Shown in pieces: positions 10,596 through 18,960 of a DNA stretch of 61,529 nt (positions are counted from its first letter, which is position 1; every line of letters begins with the position of its first letter). The DNA is taken from positions 1 to 61,529 of the forward strand of contig JAHQWA010000185.1 in NCBI GenBank assembly GCA_019634045.1, given 5' to 3'. The notes beneath the pieces are model-generated. The model worked only from the letters and a program-made list of their open reading frames with translations, was not told the DNA's origin and did not search any database. The stretch is from Saprospiraceae bacterium (GTDB taxonomy: Bacteria > Bacteroidota > Bacteroidia > Chitinophagales > Saprospiraceae). Position numbers and translations under genes: made by a program.

Positions 10596-11423
10596 TTAGA
10601 GTTGATAAAAGTGAACTGCATTCTTCCCCCAGATGGCAGCCTGATCTTCCACCGATTCATCAGTAAGATAGTTTGCCAAGATAGCCTTGATTTCAGGGTA
10701 GGAGCCACCTAGTAGACAAACCGGCCAATCGGAACCAAATAGTAAGCGTTTTGCCGTGAAACAGCGATGGACCACTTCTAAATAGGGTACAAAATCTGCC
10801 TGCTTCCAATTGCTCCAATCGGCTTCGGTAACCATTCCGGAAAGTTTGCACATCACATTTGGGAAGCTGGCGATTTTCTCCATATGCTTAGTCCATTCTT
10901 TTATCTTACCCTCCTTAATGTAGGGCTTGGCTATATGATCTACCACAAATTTTTGGTTAGGAAAATTCCTTACCGTCTCGATAGCAGCAGCGAACTGATT
11001 CGGGAAAATCAGTATATCATAGGTGAAATTGTACGCATGTAATTGAGCAATTCCGTTTTGAAAATCCTCCCGCAACATAAAGTTCGGATCGGGTTCGCTC
11101 TGTACGACATGCCGGAAACCCTTAAGTTTTGGAAATTCATGATAATGCGATAATCTTGCTGCCAATTCAGGCGAACGTAAATCCACCCAACCTACCACTC
11201 CCTTGATGAATTCATATTGCTCAGCCAATTGCAATAGAAAATCAGTCTCTGATTCAGACTGGTCGGCTTGGACCGCCACACAGCCATCTACCCCTGCTGT
11301 TTCGTATATCTTAGCTAGATCAGCAGGCAAAAAATCCTTTTTTAGAATACTCATTTCATCATTAATCCAGCCATGGCGGACAGGATCGTACTTCCAGAAA
11401 TGTTGGTGCGAGTCAATGACCAT
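10596..11423 (-). CDS. Amidohydrolase, L-fuconolactonase-like (COG3618 type)
   Basis: The 275-residue TIM-barrel hydrolase begins MVIDSHQHFWKYDP, with metal-ligand pair H6/H8. It continues with the family motifs GWVDLRSPE, LKGFRHVVQSEPD, VVDHIAKPYI and LLFGSDWPVC. Members hydrolyse sugar-acid lactones such as L-fuconolactone or L-rhamnonolactone. It lies between the reductase gene (14 bp) and the SDR gene (10 bp), and the SDR-lactonase pair is the usual first two steps of non-phosphorylated deoxysugar oxidation. The exact lactone is uncertain. Confidence 0.85.
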   Translation of the reverse strand: MVIDSHQHFWKYDPVRHGWINDEMSILKKDFLPADLAKIYETAGVDGCVAVQADQSESETDFLLQLAEQYEFIKGVVGWVDLRSPELAARLSHYHEFPKLKGFRHVVQSEPDPNFMLREDFQNGIAQLHAYNFTYDILIFPNQFAAAIETVRNFPNQKFVVDHIAKPYIKEGKIKEWTKHMEKIASFPNVMCKLSGMVTEADWSNWKQADFVPYLEVVHRCFTAKRLLFGSDWPVCLLGGSYPEIKAILANYLTDESVEDQAAIWGKNAVHFYQL

Positions 11424-11437
11424 GAAGAAATCGTTTT

Positions 11438-12895
11438 TTAGGTGTTTACGTAGGATTTGATAAGTGCTAGGCTAGGAACTAGACCGTCTTGCTGGATGCC
11501 TTGTACATACTGGACCATCAATTCTGCTAGGCCTTTGATTTGATTCAAGTCCTGGCCCCAAAAATCCTCTTTGCCTAGGAATTTCTCTACTACTTCCAGG
11601 TGATCTTCACTATCTTCCCATAGAGATTGGCAAAAGGCAAGCACATCTGGAGCATCGCGAAGCGGAATGGTTTTTCCATCCCATTGTCCACGATACATGA
11701 GTAATAGCGAGCTAAAAGCAAAAGTTATTCGGGCAGGACAGACACCTTTGAGGTTGTAATATTCCAGAAAACTTGGCAGCAGGCGCGCCTTGAATTTGCT
11801 GATTGAGTTCAAAGCAATATCCAGGAGTTTATGAAATAAAAAGGGATTGCGAAAGCGATCCATGGTCTTAGCCGTAAAATCTGCCAAAGCTGCCCGATCA
11901 AATGCCAATGTTGGCCAGACCTCTTCCTCCAATAAATCGTTGATAAACTTCCCTAACTCTGGGTGGTCAATCGTTTCCTTCACACTAAGCATGCCTGCCA
12001 GGTGGCCGGTTGGCACCATAGAGGTATGAGCCCCATTGAGGATTTTTACTTTTTGTTCTCTATACTTCGTGAGATCATCTACCCATTGAACATTTAAGCC
12101 TATCTGGTGAAAGGGGAGCGACTCTGCCAGATCGGATGGACCTTCAATTACCCAGCTATGGTAGGGCTCTCCAATGGCTATCAGTTGATCTATGGAACCC
12201 ACCTTTTCGTGATACTTTGCTTCATCCTTACCAGGGTAACCCGTTACAATTCGATCGACCAGGGTATTGCAGAAAGTGCAGCAGTTTTCGATCCAATCTT
12301 TGAATGCGGCTTCCAGATCCCATAAGTCTGCATATTTTAGAAGGCAATCTTTTAGACTAGCTCCATTGTTAGCAGATAGTTCGCAGGGTAGAAAAACGAC
12401 ACCTGCCGCTGGATCAGCTTTGAAGTGATTATATCTTTGTTTAAGCCACAAACAGATTTTAGCTGGAAAACTACTGGGTGGAGCGTCTGATAACTGATCG
12501 CTTTCGACGAAAGTGATACCAGATTCTGTCGTATTCGAAATTATGTAGCTTAGCTCTTTGTTCTGAGCTGAGGCTAGAAAAGCTTCCCATTCATTATACA
12601 CATGAACGATGTCTGTTACTGTTGTAACCAGCTGAGCCTCATCAATCAGTTGTCCCTCTTGTTGTCCATTGAGCACTACATGATACAGGCCATCCTGCTC
12701 CCTAAGAGCAGTGTAATCTCGACCCTTCGTCGGTTTTACGATCATCATTCCACCTTCGAAAGCCGTCTTCTTATTAAGCAAGTCAATCATCCAACCAGCG
12801 AATGCCCGGATGAAGTTGCCTCCGCCAAATAGCATAAACTGCGTTGAGCTTGGGGCAGCAGGAGTAGCATTTGTTCTTTTTAGAGTTTGTAGCAT
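11438..12895 (-). CDS. uxaB: Tagaturonate reductase family (mannitol dehydrogenase superfamily)
   Basis: At 485 residues it has the normal family length. The N-terminal NAD-binding motif is FGGGNFIRAFAGWMID (23-38). The catalytic region contains VKILNGAHTSMVPTGHLAGM, matching UxaB-type polyol/hexuronate dehydrogenases. It would interconvert tagaturonate and altronate with NAD(H) in D-galacturonate breakdown. It lies 30 bp downstream of the UxaA-family dehydratase gene. Uronate isomerase and KDG kinase are not in this window, so the complete pathway is not shown. The symbol is given by family. Confidence 0.85.
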   Translation of the reverse strand: MLQTLKRTNATPAAPSSTQFMLFGGGNFIRAFAGWMIDLLNKKTAFEGGMMIVKPTKGRDYTALREQDGLYHVVLNGQQEGQLIDEAQLVTTVTDIVHVYNEWEAFLASAQNKELSYIISNTTESGITFVESDQLSDAPPSSFPAKICLWLKQRYNHFKADPAAGVVFLPCELSANNGASLKDCLLKYADLWDLEAAFKDWIENCCTFCNTLVDRIVTGYPGKDEAKYHEKVGSIDQLIAIGEPYHSWVIEGPSDLAESLPFHQIGLNVQWVDDLTKYREQKVKILNGAHTSMVPTGHLAGMLSVKETIDHPELGKFINDLLEEEVWPTLAFDRAALADFTAKTMDRFRNPFLFHKLLDIALNSISKFKARLLPSFLEYYNLKGVCPARITFAFSSLLLMYRGQWDGKTIPLRDAPDVLAFCQSLWEDSEDHLEVVEKFLGKEDFWGQDLNQIKGLAELMVQYVQGIQQDGLVPSLALIKSYVNT

Positions 12896-12925
12896 AGGTG
12901 TTGGTTTTTCTGTAAGTCGTATTTT

Positions 12926-14584
12926 TTAGAGGGAAATTCCTCGTTTCCAAGGAATGAAATCATCTTGCTTAAGTCTAACCGCAGCGGGTATTTGCCGGCC
13001 ACTGGCAACCTCGATGAGGTAATCCAATAGTTCCTCTCCCTTAGATTCAATGGTGTCTTCCCCTGAGATAATTGTTCCCGCGTTGATGTCAATGATATCT
13101 CCCATCCTTGCATTAAGATCATTGTTGGTAGACATCTTTACTACCGGGGTGACGGGGTTTCCTGTTGGAGTGCCTAAGCCAGTCGTAAAGACGATTAGAT
13201 TGGCACCAGAAGCCGCTAGACCCGTTGTACTTTCTACGTCATTGCCAGGTGTACATAGCAAATGAAGTCCCGGTTTGACAGCTGGCTCTGTATAGTCTAA
13301 GACATCGCGGACAGGGGAAGTTCCGCCCTTTTTAGCAGCACCGGCTGATTTGATGGCATCGGTGATCAAGCCATCCCGAATATTGCCGGGAGATGGATTA
13401 TAGTCAAAACCAGAACCTACGGCTTCGGCTCTTTCGCTATAGGTTCGCATAATTGTGACAAATTTGTCGGCAATTTCCTGCGTTTCGCAACGGTTGATCA
13501 ATTCTTGCTCCACCCCGTTTAGCTCTGGGAATTCAGCTAAAATGCTGCTTCCGCCCAGCGCAACTAGTAGATCGGAGGTATGCCCTAAAGCAGGGTTGGC
13601 GCTAATCCCTGAGAAGCCATCCGATCCACCGCATTCTAGTCCTAGGATCAACTTGCTCAGCGGAGCCGGTTGACGGCTTAGACTATTGGCTTCCATCAGA
13701 CCGATGAAGGTAGATTTAACCGCTTCCTCGATAAACCCACGTTCACTTGTAGAACTTTGCTGCTCTAGCATCACCAAGGGTTTGTCAAAGGCAGGATCAC
13801 GTTGTTTAATAGCTTTCATTAAGTAGGTGTCCTCGGCATTTTGGCAACCTAAACTCAAAATCGTAGCCCCAGCAACATTCGGATGCGTGATATAGCCGGC
13901 CAACAGGTGACAAAGTGCCTCCGAGTCCTCTCTGGTGCCCCCACATCCACCTTGATGCGTGAGGAATTTAATTCCATCTACATTAGGAAAGGGGCGATTC
14001 TGCAGTCGATCTTCCGCAGTTTGGATGATGGGTGTGGCCTTGATTTCTTCTAGCGAAGCTCCCGCTTGGTATTTGCTAACCAAGGAAGGGACATCTACGG
14101 TAAACAAGCGTTCGGTGCGATAGCCCAAAGCCTCGCCCAAGGCTGCTTCTAATACCTTGATATTGCGATTTTCACAAAATACTAAAGGGGCAACAATCCA
14201 ATAATTGGCTGTGCCAACGGAGCCATCTTTCCGGTGATACCCCAGAAAATGCCGGTTCTGCCAAGGGCTCACGTCGGGAGGGGTCCAATTAAGCTTTGCT
14301 TCCCGCTTTTCGTAGGACCTGGTCGCGTGAGTCAAGTTCTCTGTACTGATTAAGCCCCCTTTAGCGATGGATTTCGTCGTTTTGCCCACGAGCACGCCGT
14401 ACATGATGACGTGTGCCCCTTCCGCCAAAGGACTGGTCGTGAATTTATGCTTGGCAGGAATATCTTCTTGAAGTTCAATTTGATTTCCGTGCCAATCTAG
14501 CTGGCTCCCTTTGCTTAGGTCCAAGCGGGCTACCAGTACATTATCTTGCTCATGTAGTTGAAGGTATGGAGGTAAGTTGGTCAT
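12926..14584 (-). CDS. uxaA: Altronate dehydratase family protein (SAF plus catalytic domain)
   Basis: The 552-residue protein has the full two-part layout: an N-terminal SAF domain (about 10-95) and a C-terminal galactarate/altronate dehydratase domain. Family signatures include GYHRKDGSVGTANYWIV, LTHQGGCGGTREDS, LGCQNAEDTY, LGLECGGSDGFSGISANPALG and FTTGLGTPTGNPV. It dehydrates a sugar acid, classically altronate, to a 2-keto-3-deoxy acid in an iron-dependent reaction. Its start overlaps the aldolase stop by 4 bp, so the two are probably translationally coupled. In a fucose-type pathway it could act on fuconate instead. Confidence 0.9.
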   Translation of the reverse strand: MTNLPPYLQLHEQDNVLVARLDLSKGSQLDWHGNQIELQEDIPAKHKFTTSPLAEGAHVIMYGVLVGKTTKSIAKGGLISTENLTHATRSYEKREAKLNWTPPDVSPWQNRHFLGYHRKDGSVGTANYWIVAPLVFCENRNIKVLEAALGEALGYRTERLFTVDVPSLVSKYQAGASLEEIKATPIIQTAEDRLQNRPFPNVDGIKFLTHQGGCGGTREDSEALCHLLAGYITHPNVAGATILSLGCQNAEDTYLMKAIKQRDPAFDKPLVMLEQQSSTSERGFIEEAVKSTFIGLMEANSLSRQPAPLSKLILGLECGGSDGFSGISANPALGHTSDLLVALGGSSILAEFPELNGVEQELINRCETQEIADKFVTIMRTYSERAEAVGSGFDYNPSPGNIRDGLITDAIKSAGAAKKGGTSPVRDVLDYTEPAVKPGLHLLCTPGNDVESTTGLAASGANLIVFTTGLGTPTGNPVTPVVKMSTNNDLNARMGDIIDINAGTIISGEDTIESKGEELLDYLIEVASGRQIPAAVRLKQDDFIPWKRGISL

Positions 14585-15252
14585 GAGGATCTAAGTCTTT
14601 GGATCAATTCAATAGCTGAACGCGTTTTTTCTTCAATTAGCCCGAAATCTCGGGCTGCCAAGGCATCTTTAGTAATCAATTTGGATCCCATCCCGACGCA
14701 GGTAACACCTGCATCAATCCATCCCTTGAGATTTTCTTCGGTAGGGGAGACGCCGCCGGTTGGCATAATGCTAGTCCAGGGATGTGGTCCCTTGATGGCT
14801 TTGACAAAGCCGGGGCCATAGGTTCCACCCGGGAATACCTTGACTATCTCACATCCTAATTCTTCAGCCTTGGCAATTTCCGTTAAGGTTCCGCAACCAG
14901 GAGACCACAACACCTTTCTCCGATTGCACACGAGTGCGATATCCTCCCGGAAAACTGGCGTAACAATCAGATTTGCTCCCAATTGCATGTACAAGGAGGC
15001 CGTGCCCGCATCAGCTACGGAGCCTACTCCCATGATCAATCCCGGTAATGCTTCTAAAGCGTATTTATTCAGGGCAGCGAATACTTCATGGGCGAAGTCG
15101 CCGCGGTTCGTAAATTCTATAATTCTCGCACCACCTCGGTAGCAGGCGGCAATTACTTCTTTGCCTAGTTCAATGTCAGGATGATAGAAGAGCGGAACTA
15201 AACCAGTCCGTTCCATCGTTTGTGCTACCTCTATTCTTGTGTACTTAGCCAT
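14581..15252 (-). CDS. eda: KDPG/KHG-type 2-keto-3-deoxy acid aldolase
   Basis: A 223-residue class I aldolase with the family landmarks GLVPLFYHPD, GARIIEFTNRGD, MGVGSVADAGTA and the Schiff-base region EIVKVFPGG, followed by MPTGGVSPTEENL. It cleaves 2-keto-3-deoxy-6-phosphogluconate or a related acid to pyruvate and an aldehyde. It directly precedes and overlaps the dehydratase gene, so it handles that enzyme's product, perhaps after phosphorylation by a kinase encoded elsewhere. LacI starts the operon 42 bp upstream. Confidence 0.85.
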   Translation of the reverse strand: MAKYTRIEVAQTMERTGLVPLFYHPDIELGKEVIAACYRGGARIIEFTNRGDFAHEVFAALNKYALEALPGLIMGVGSVADAGTASLYMQLGANLIVTPVFREDIALVCNRRKVLWSPGCGTLTEIAKAEELGCEIVKVFPGGTYGPGFVKAIKGPHPWTSIMPTGGVSPTEENLKGWIDAGVTCVGMGSKLITKDALAARDFGLIEEKTRSAIELIQRLRSS

Positions 15253-15294
15253 AATGTAATCGATAAATGTTTTATGTATTCCTGTTTAGTCGTG

Positions 15295-16320
15295 TCATTT
15301 CTTTCTGCGAGATGATGCCCTAATAATCAGATCCGTCGGCAACACTATTTTTTCTTGAGTAAGCTTTTTTCCTTTACTATCACATTGCTGTAATAGTAAT
15401 TTGGCTGCCCATTCTCCCATTTGCGTACCATGCTGATCTACCGTGCTCAAGCTGGGCTCTACGAAGGGCCCAAAACCCTCATTACTAAATCCGATGACTG
15501 CAACCTCCTCTGGGACTTTAATTCCCTGTTCTAGTAATTCGCGTATAGCGCCTAAGGCAGCGTAGTCACTAGCCGCAAAGACGGCATCGATTTCTGGACA
15601 GCGTTTGAGTGCTTCTTTTGTTGATTTTATTCCATCCAGTTGACTTAGGCCGCTTTCTATAATCAATTCTGGTCGCACAGCAATTTGATGCTTTTTGAGC
15701 ATATCTTGGTATCCTTTTGCCCTAAGGCGGTAGGGGAGGATTTCTTTGGGGCCCGCCAAATGGACGATATTTCGACAACCTTCCCGGATTAGATGTTCCG
15801 TAGCATTAACAGCTCCTTGATAATCATCATTAACAACGGTACTGATGTCTTCTCTCCCCGGCGTACGATCAAATAGGACTAAGGGTACCCCTTTATTGAT
15901 GATTTTATCAAGGTGATCGAACTTTTTCGTTGCATTAGCTAAGGAGCATATGATACCATCAACCTGAGTGTTTAATAAAGCATCAATACTTCGAATCTCT
16001 TTTTCAGCTAAGTCATCAGATTGTGTAATGATGGCATTGTACCCTTGCTGGTTAATGACCGTTTCTATACCTTTTACTACACTAGCGAAGAAATTGATGT
16101 CAATGGCAGGAACAATGATCCCGATTAGATAACTCTTGCCCTTTCGCAAGGCTGCGGCTAAATGGTTGGGCTCATATTGCAGTTCAGCGGCGACTCGCTC
16201 GACTGCTTCTCTGGTCGTCTTACTGATTCGAGGATGGCGATTGAGGGCTTTGGAGACAGCTGAAGGAGATAAATTCAACGCCTTGGCAATATCACTGATC
16301 GTCGTTTTTTTATTCTTCAA
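15295..16320 (-). CDS. LacI-family transcriptional regulator of the sugar-acid operon
   Basis: Residues 4-60 form the LacI helix-turn-helix and hinge (TTISDIAKALNLSPSAVSKAL), followed by a periplasmic-binding-protein-like effector domain (about 63-338; IIVPAIDINFFASVVKGIE, AVFAASDYAALGAIRELLE). The 341-residue length is typical. It is the first gene of the operon ending with the SDR gene at 9803 and is divergent from the zinc alcohol dehydrogenase at 16406. An 18-bp palindrome in the shared upstream region is its probable operator. Confidence 0.95.
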   Translation of the reverse strand: MKNKKTTISDIAKALNLSPSAVSKALNRHPRISKTTREAVERVAAELQYEPNHLAAALRKGKSYLIGIIVPAIDINFFASVVKGIETVINQQGYNAIITQSDDLAEKEIRSIDALLNTQVDGIICSLANATKKFDHLDKIINKGVPLVLFDRTPGREDISTVVNDDYQGAVNATEHLIREGCRNIVHLAGPKEILPYRLRAKGYQDMLKKHQIAVRPELIIESGLSQLDGIKSTKEALKRCPEIDAVFAASDYAALGAIRELLEQGIKVPEEVAVIGFSNEGFGPFVEPSLSTVDQHGTQMGEWAAKLLLQQCDSKGKKLTQEKIVLPTDLIIRASSRRKK

Positions 16321-16341
16321 ATTAAGCTATCTTTGGCTGTC

Positions 16342-16359
16342 TGTTCAATCGATTGAACA
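16342..16359. promoter_or_regulatory. Perfect 18-bp palindrome, probable LacI operator
   Basis: TGTTCAATCGATTGAACA reads the same on both strands and has the central CG typical of LacI-family operators. It lies 21 bp before the lacI-type start (16320) and 46 bp before the divergent dehydrogenase start (16406), so one site could control both units. Confidence 0.8.
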
Positions 16360-16405
16360 AAAATATCTTCTTTACTCTTATTATCAAACTTTTGAAGCAA
16401 ATTAG

Positions 16406-17428
16406 ATGAAATATATTGTCTGTGAGGAACCCGGTCAGTTTCTAGTCAAGGAGAAATCGGAACCGATTCTACAGGAGAATCAGGTGTTGATCCAGATGAC
16501 GAGAATTGGTATTTGCGGTACCGATTTGCATGCTTTTCAAGGCAACCAGCCTTTTTTTCAATACCCTAGGATTTTAGGCCATGAATTGGCAGGAGCTGTA
16601 TTGAAGGCGGGGCCTGGAGTTACAGCATTTCAAGCTGGAGATCGAGTTGGTATTATGCCTTATGTGAGTTGTGGAAAATGTATTGCCTGCCGACGAGGAA
16701 AGCCAAATTGCTGCACTTCAATTCAAGTGTTAGGTGTGCATAGTGATGGTGGCATGCAAGAACGAATTGTACTTTCGCAAGATTTGCTTTTGTCTGCCAA
16801 TCATTTGGAGTGGGAAGAAATAGCCATACTTGAGCCACTGGCGATTAGTGCGCATGCGATACGCCGTTCTCAGGTCATGGCAAACGACACCGTTGTCGTG
16901 ATGGGATGTGGTCCAATCGGAATTGGTGTGATGGCATTTGCCCAAATGGAAGGAGCAAGGGTGATCGCCTTGGATGTACAGGATAGTCGGCTGGAGTTTG
17001 TCCGAGAAAACCTAGGAATAAAGGATACCGTCAATGTGCTAAAAGGGGATGCGGCTGAGCAAGTGGAAAAAATGACCGCAGGAGACATGGCACAAATAGT
17101 ATTTGATGCTACAGGTAATAAAAGAGCGCTAGAAAGCGGGATAAATTATATGTCCCACGGTGGTAAATTTGTTCTAGTCGGCTTGTTTAAAGGCGAGCTT
17201 TCTTACCAGCACCCAGCTATTCATGCAAAGGAAACGAGTTTACTTTGCAGTAGAAACGCGACCCGAGAAGACTTTGATTATGTGATGGATAAACTCAATG
17301 AAAAGCGATTTCCGGTAAACTCTTTCGTAACCCATACTGTTCCTTTTCTAGATATGCCTCAGCATTTTGAAGACTGGTTAAAACCAGAAACAGGTGTGAT
17401 CAAGGCAATGCTCGAATTATCGAGCTAG
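16406..17428 (+). CDS. Zinc-dependent alcohol dehydrogenase (MDR family)
   Basis: The 340-residue protein has a GroES-like fold followed by a Rossmann domain. Catalytic zinc ligands are C38 (GICGTD) and H59-E60 (GHE). A structural zinc site is formed by C89, C92, C95 and C103. The nucleotide motif VMGCGPIGIGVMAFAQ follows. It resembles threonine/sorbitol and RspB-like sugar-acid dehydrogenases. Divergence from the LacI gene over a shared operator suggests it oxidises a polyol or aldonate feeding the same pathway. The substrate is not determined. Confidence 0.85.
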   Translation: MKYIVCEEPGQFLVKEKSEPILQENQVLIQMTRIGICGTDLHAFQGNQPFFQYPRILGHELAGAVLKAGPGVTAFQAGDRVGIMPYVSCGKCIACRRGKPNCCTSIQVLGVHSDGGMQERIVLSQDLLLSANHLEWEEIAILEPLAISAHAIRRSQVMANDTVVVMGCGPIGIGVMAFAQMEGARVIALDVQDSRLEFVRENLGIKDTVNVLKGDAAEQVEKMTAGDMAQIVFDATGNKRALESGINYMSHGGKFVLVGLFKGELSYQHPAIHAKETSLLCSRNATREDFDYVMDKLNEKRFPVNSFVTHTVPFLDMPQHFEDWLKPETGVIKAMLELSS

Positions 17429-17441
17429 CATCGATGCTCCT

Positions 17442-17472
17442 TTGCTATTGTGAAAATATGTTCATACCTTTA
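17442..17472 (+). promoter_or_regulatory. Possible ArsR-controlled promoter
   Basis: TTG (17442-17444), 20 nt, then TACCTTTA (17465-17472), which differs from TAnnTTTG only at the last base. TGAAAATATGTTCA (17451-17464), an imperfect palindrome, fills the spacer, where a repressor such as the ArsR protein encoded just downstream would block the promoter. The box ends only 4 nt before the annotated ATG, so transcripts would be nearly leaderless; the call is tentative. Confidence 0.35.
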
Positions 17473-17476
17473 AGAC

Positions 17477-17791
17477 ATGGATTCAAATAATGTGATTCAA
17501 GGGGAATTAGTTGAGAAGTTAGAGCGAATTGCCTACATATTGAAAACCGTAGCGCATCCCACTCGTTTAGCGATTGTACACCTACTCGAGCAGTATCCTA
17601 AGCTCTCTGTGAAGGAGATCTGCGAGCGTACTGGCAGTGAACAGTCTTTGACTTCTCACCACTTACAGAATATGCGGTTAAAGGGAATACTCAGTGTAAA
17701 GCGCGAAGGAAGAAGTATGATGTATTCGCTTAAAGAAAGAGATGTTTCTCTGATTATTGAATGCCTAGAAAACTGCCAATGTAACATGTAG
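17477..17791 (+). CDS. ArsR-family winged-helix repressor
   Basis: A 104-residue helix-turn-helix protein with the ArsR core: LKTVAHPTRLAIVHLLEQYP, the recognition region SEQSLTSHHLQNMRLKGILS and the wing VKREGRSMMYSLKE. Two Cys close the protein (ENCQCNM) and could sense metal or sulfur species, but the classic CVC metal box is absent. It is followed by a terminator and then the small protein/Crp pair. Sulfane-sulfur sensing is an inference from these neighbours. Confidence 0.9.
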   Translation: MDSNNVIQGELVEKLERIAYILKTVAHPTRLAIVHLLEQYPKLSVKEICERTGSEQSLTSHHLQNMRLKGILSVKREGRSMMYSLKERDVSLIIECLENCQCNM

Positions 17792-17886
17792 CGGAATCAA
17801 ATCGCGTAGCCGATTCCTGGATTGTTACCGATTTTCAGCTATTTTCCACTTTAGATAGATCATGCTTGTCAGTATGACGCAAGACT

Positions 17887-17925
17887 AGCTGAAATAAGCA
17901 AACACTGTTTATTTCAGCTATTTTT
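17887..17925 (+). terminator. Rho-independent terminator after the ArsR gene
   Basis: AGCTGAAATAA (17887-17897) pairs perfectly with TTATTTCAGCT (17909-17919) and is followed by an A and five T. It separates the ArsR transcript from the small protein/Crp unit that starts at 17954. Confidence 0.8.
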
Positions 17926-17953
17926 ATCTTCATCCAGCCCTTAAATTGGAATT

Positions 17954-18124
17954 ATGGATCTCAAAATTGATAAAGAGAATTTCGAGGCTATAGCAAAAGC
18001 CATTCATAGTGAAACCAGTCCTGTTGGGATTGATGCCAAAAAAACACACGTGATCATCTTGGAAAAGCTGCTACAAATAGAACAAAGATTGGCCTCCATC
18101 GAAGAAAAGTTAGCTGAAAGATGA
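17954..18124 (+). CDS. 56-residue protein coupled to the Crp-family gene
   Basis: ATG at 17954 opens a frame for MDLKIDKENFEAIAKAIHSE and a further 36 residues ending KLAER. The TGA at 18122-18124 overlaps the ATG of the Crp-family gene (18121) in an ATGA junction, which suggests translational coupling. The second half (HVIILEKLLQIEQRLASIEE) has heptad spacing and is probably a short coiled coil. There is no signal peptide and no Cys. I recognise no named family; similar small proteins may accompany sulfur regulators in this phylum (from memory, not checked). A direct partner or modulator of the regulator is plausible. Confidence 0.7.
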   Translation: MDLKIDKENFEAIAKAIHSETSPVGIDAKKTHVIILEKLLQIEQRLASIEEKLAER

Positions 18125-18771
18125 ATGCTTCTCAATTAGATCTTTCCCGTCTTTTACAACGTTATTTTCCTGTACTGTCAGAGAAAGCCCTGCAAGAAGA
18201 AATTGTGGAAGTGGGGAAAGTATATCATTTTAAAGCGGGGCAGGTTATTCAAGATTATGGAGGCTACATCAAACTAGTTCCGCTCTTGTTGAGTGGCAGT
18301 ATAAAAGTGCAGCGAGAAGATGAACAGGGCAATGAGTTGCTACTGTATTTTTTGGAAGCGGGACAAACCTGCTCCATGTCTTTCTCTTGCTGTATGATGA
18401 ACAAGCAAAGTGATATTAGGACAATAGCGGAAGAGGACGTAAGTATGATAGGAATTCCTATTCAGTATGTAGATGATTGGATGCGGAAATACCAAAGTTG
18501 GAAAAACTTCGTCATGCGTTCCTATGATCAACGAATGCGGGATTTGATCAAAACAATCGATAGCATTGCTTTCAAAAAAATGGACGAAAGACTCTTGGCT
18601 TATTTAGAGCAAAAAGTCCAGGTCAACAATAATCCAGTCCTTTCTACGACCCATCAGGCTATTGCCTATGATTTAAATGCTTCTCGTGAGGCAATTTCTC
18701 GCTTGCTCAAACAACTCGAGAAGCAAGGGAAAGTGCGTTTGGGGAGAAATATGATCGAATTGCTAGCTTGA
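18121..18771 (+). CDS. Crp/Fnr-family regulator, likely controlling sulfur genes
   Basis: The 216-residue protein has a cyclic-nucleotide-binding-like barrel (about 20-130) and a C-terminal winged helix. The barrel contains a Cys pair (C98-C99 in MSFSCCMM), so it may sense a redox or sulfur signal rather than cAMP. The recognition helix (NASREAISRLLKQLE) has R189, E190 and R194 in the positions E. coli CRP uses to read TGTGA. Matching TGTGA/TCAC palindromes lie upstream of the persulfide dioxygenase gene (32676) and the YeeE/YedE gene (53624). The target link is an inference. The start overlaps the preceding small gene by 4 bp. Confidence 0.9.
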   Translation: MNASQLDLSRLLQRYFPVLSEKALQEEIVEVGKVYHFKAGQVIQDYGGYIKLVPLLLSGSIKVQREDEQGNELLLYFLEAGQTCSMSFSCCMMNKQSDIRTIAEEDVSMIGIPIQYVDDWMRKYQSWKNFVMRSYDQRMRDLIKTIDSIAFKKMDERLLAYLEQKVQVNNNPVLSTTHQAIAYDLNASREAISRLLKQLEKQGKVRLGRNMIELLA

Positions 18772-18960
18772 TAAGTAGTAGCAAAAGCAGCCAACAGCTT
18801 TCCAAATAAGGGTTTTAGAACCTGTCCTTATATTTTTCTAATCCTGCTAATTCCCATACTAGCTTCTAATAACTGGTCAAAAACCATTAAGTTTATCGCC
18901 CTAAACAAAAAGACTCATTTAGGAGTTGTGCTTACATAAACGTTGACCAAATTCGCTAGT

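Noticed and set aside
17867..17885. GTCAGTATGAC as a Crp-type autoregulatory site before the small protein/Crp unit
   Set aside because: It is a short palindrome (GTCA/TGAC) but lacks TGTGA and the 6-bp spacing of the two convincing sites.
18943..18960. Upstream ATG for the zinc metalloprotease
   Set aside because: It adds six polar residues before the signal peptide; the ATG at 18961 gives a standard basic-hydrophobic signal.
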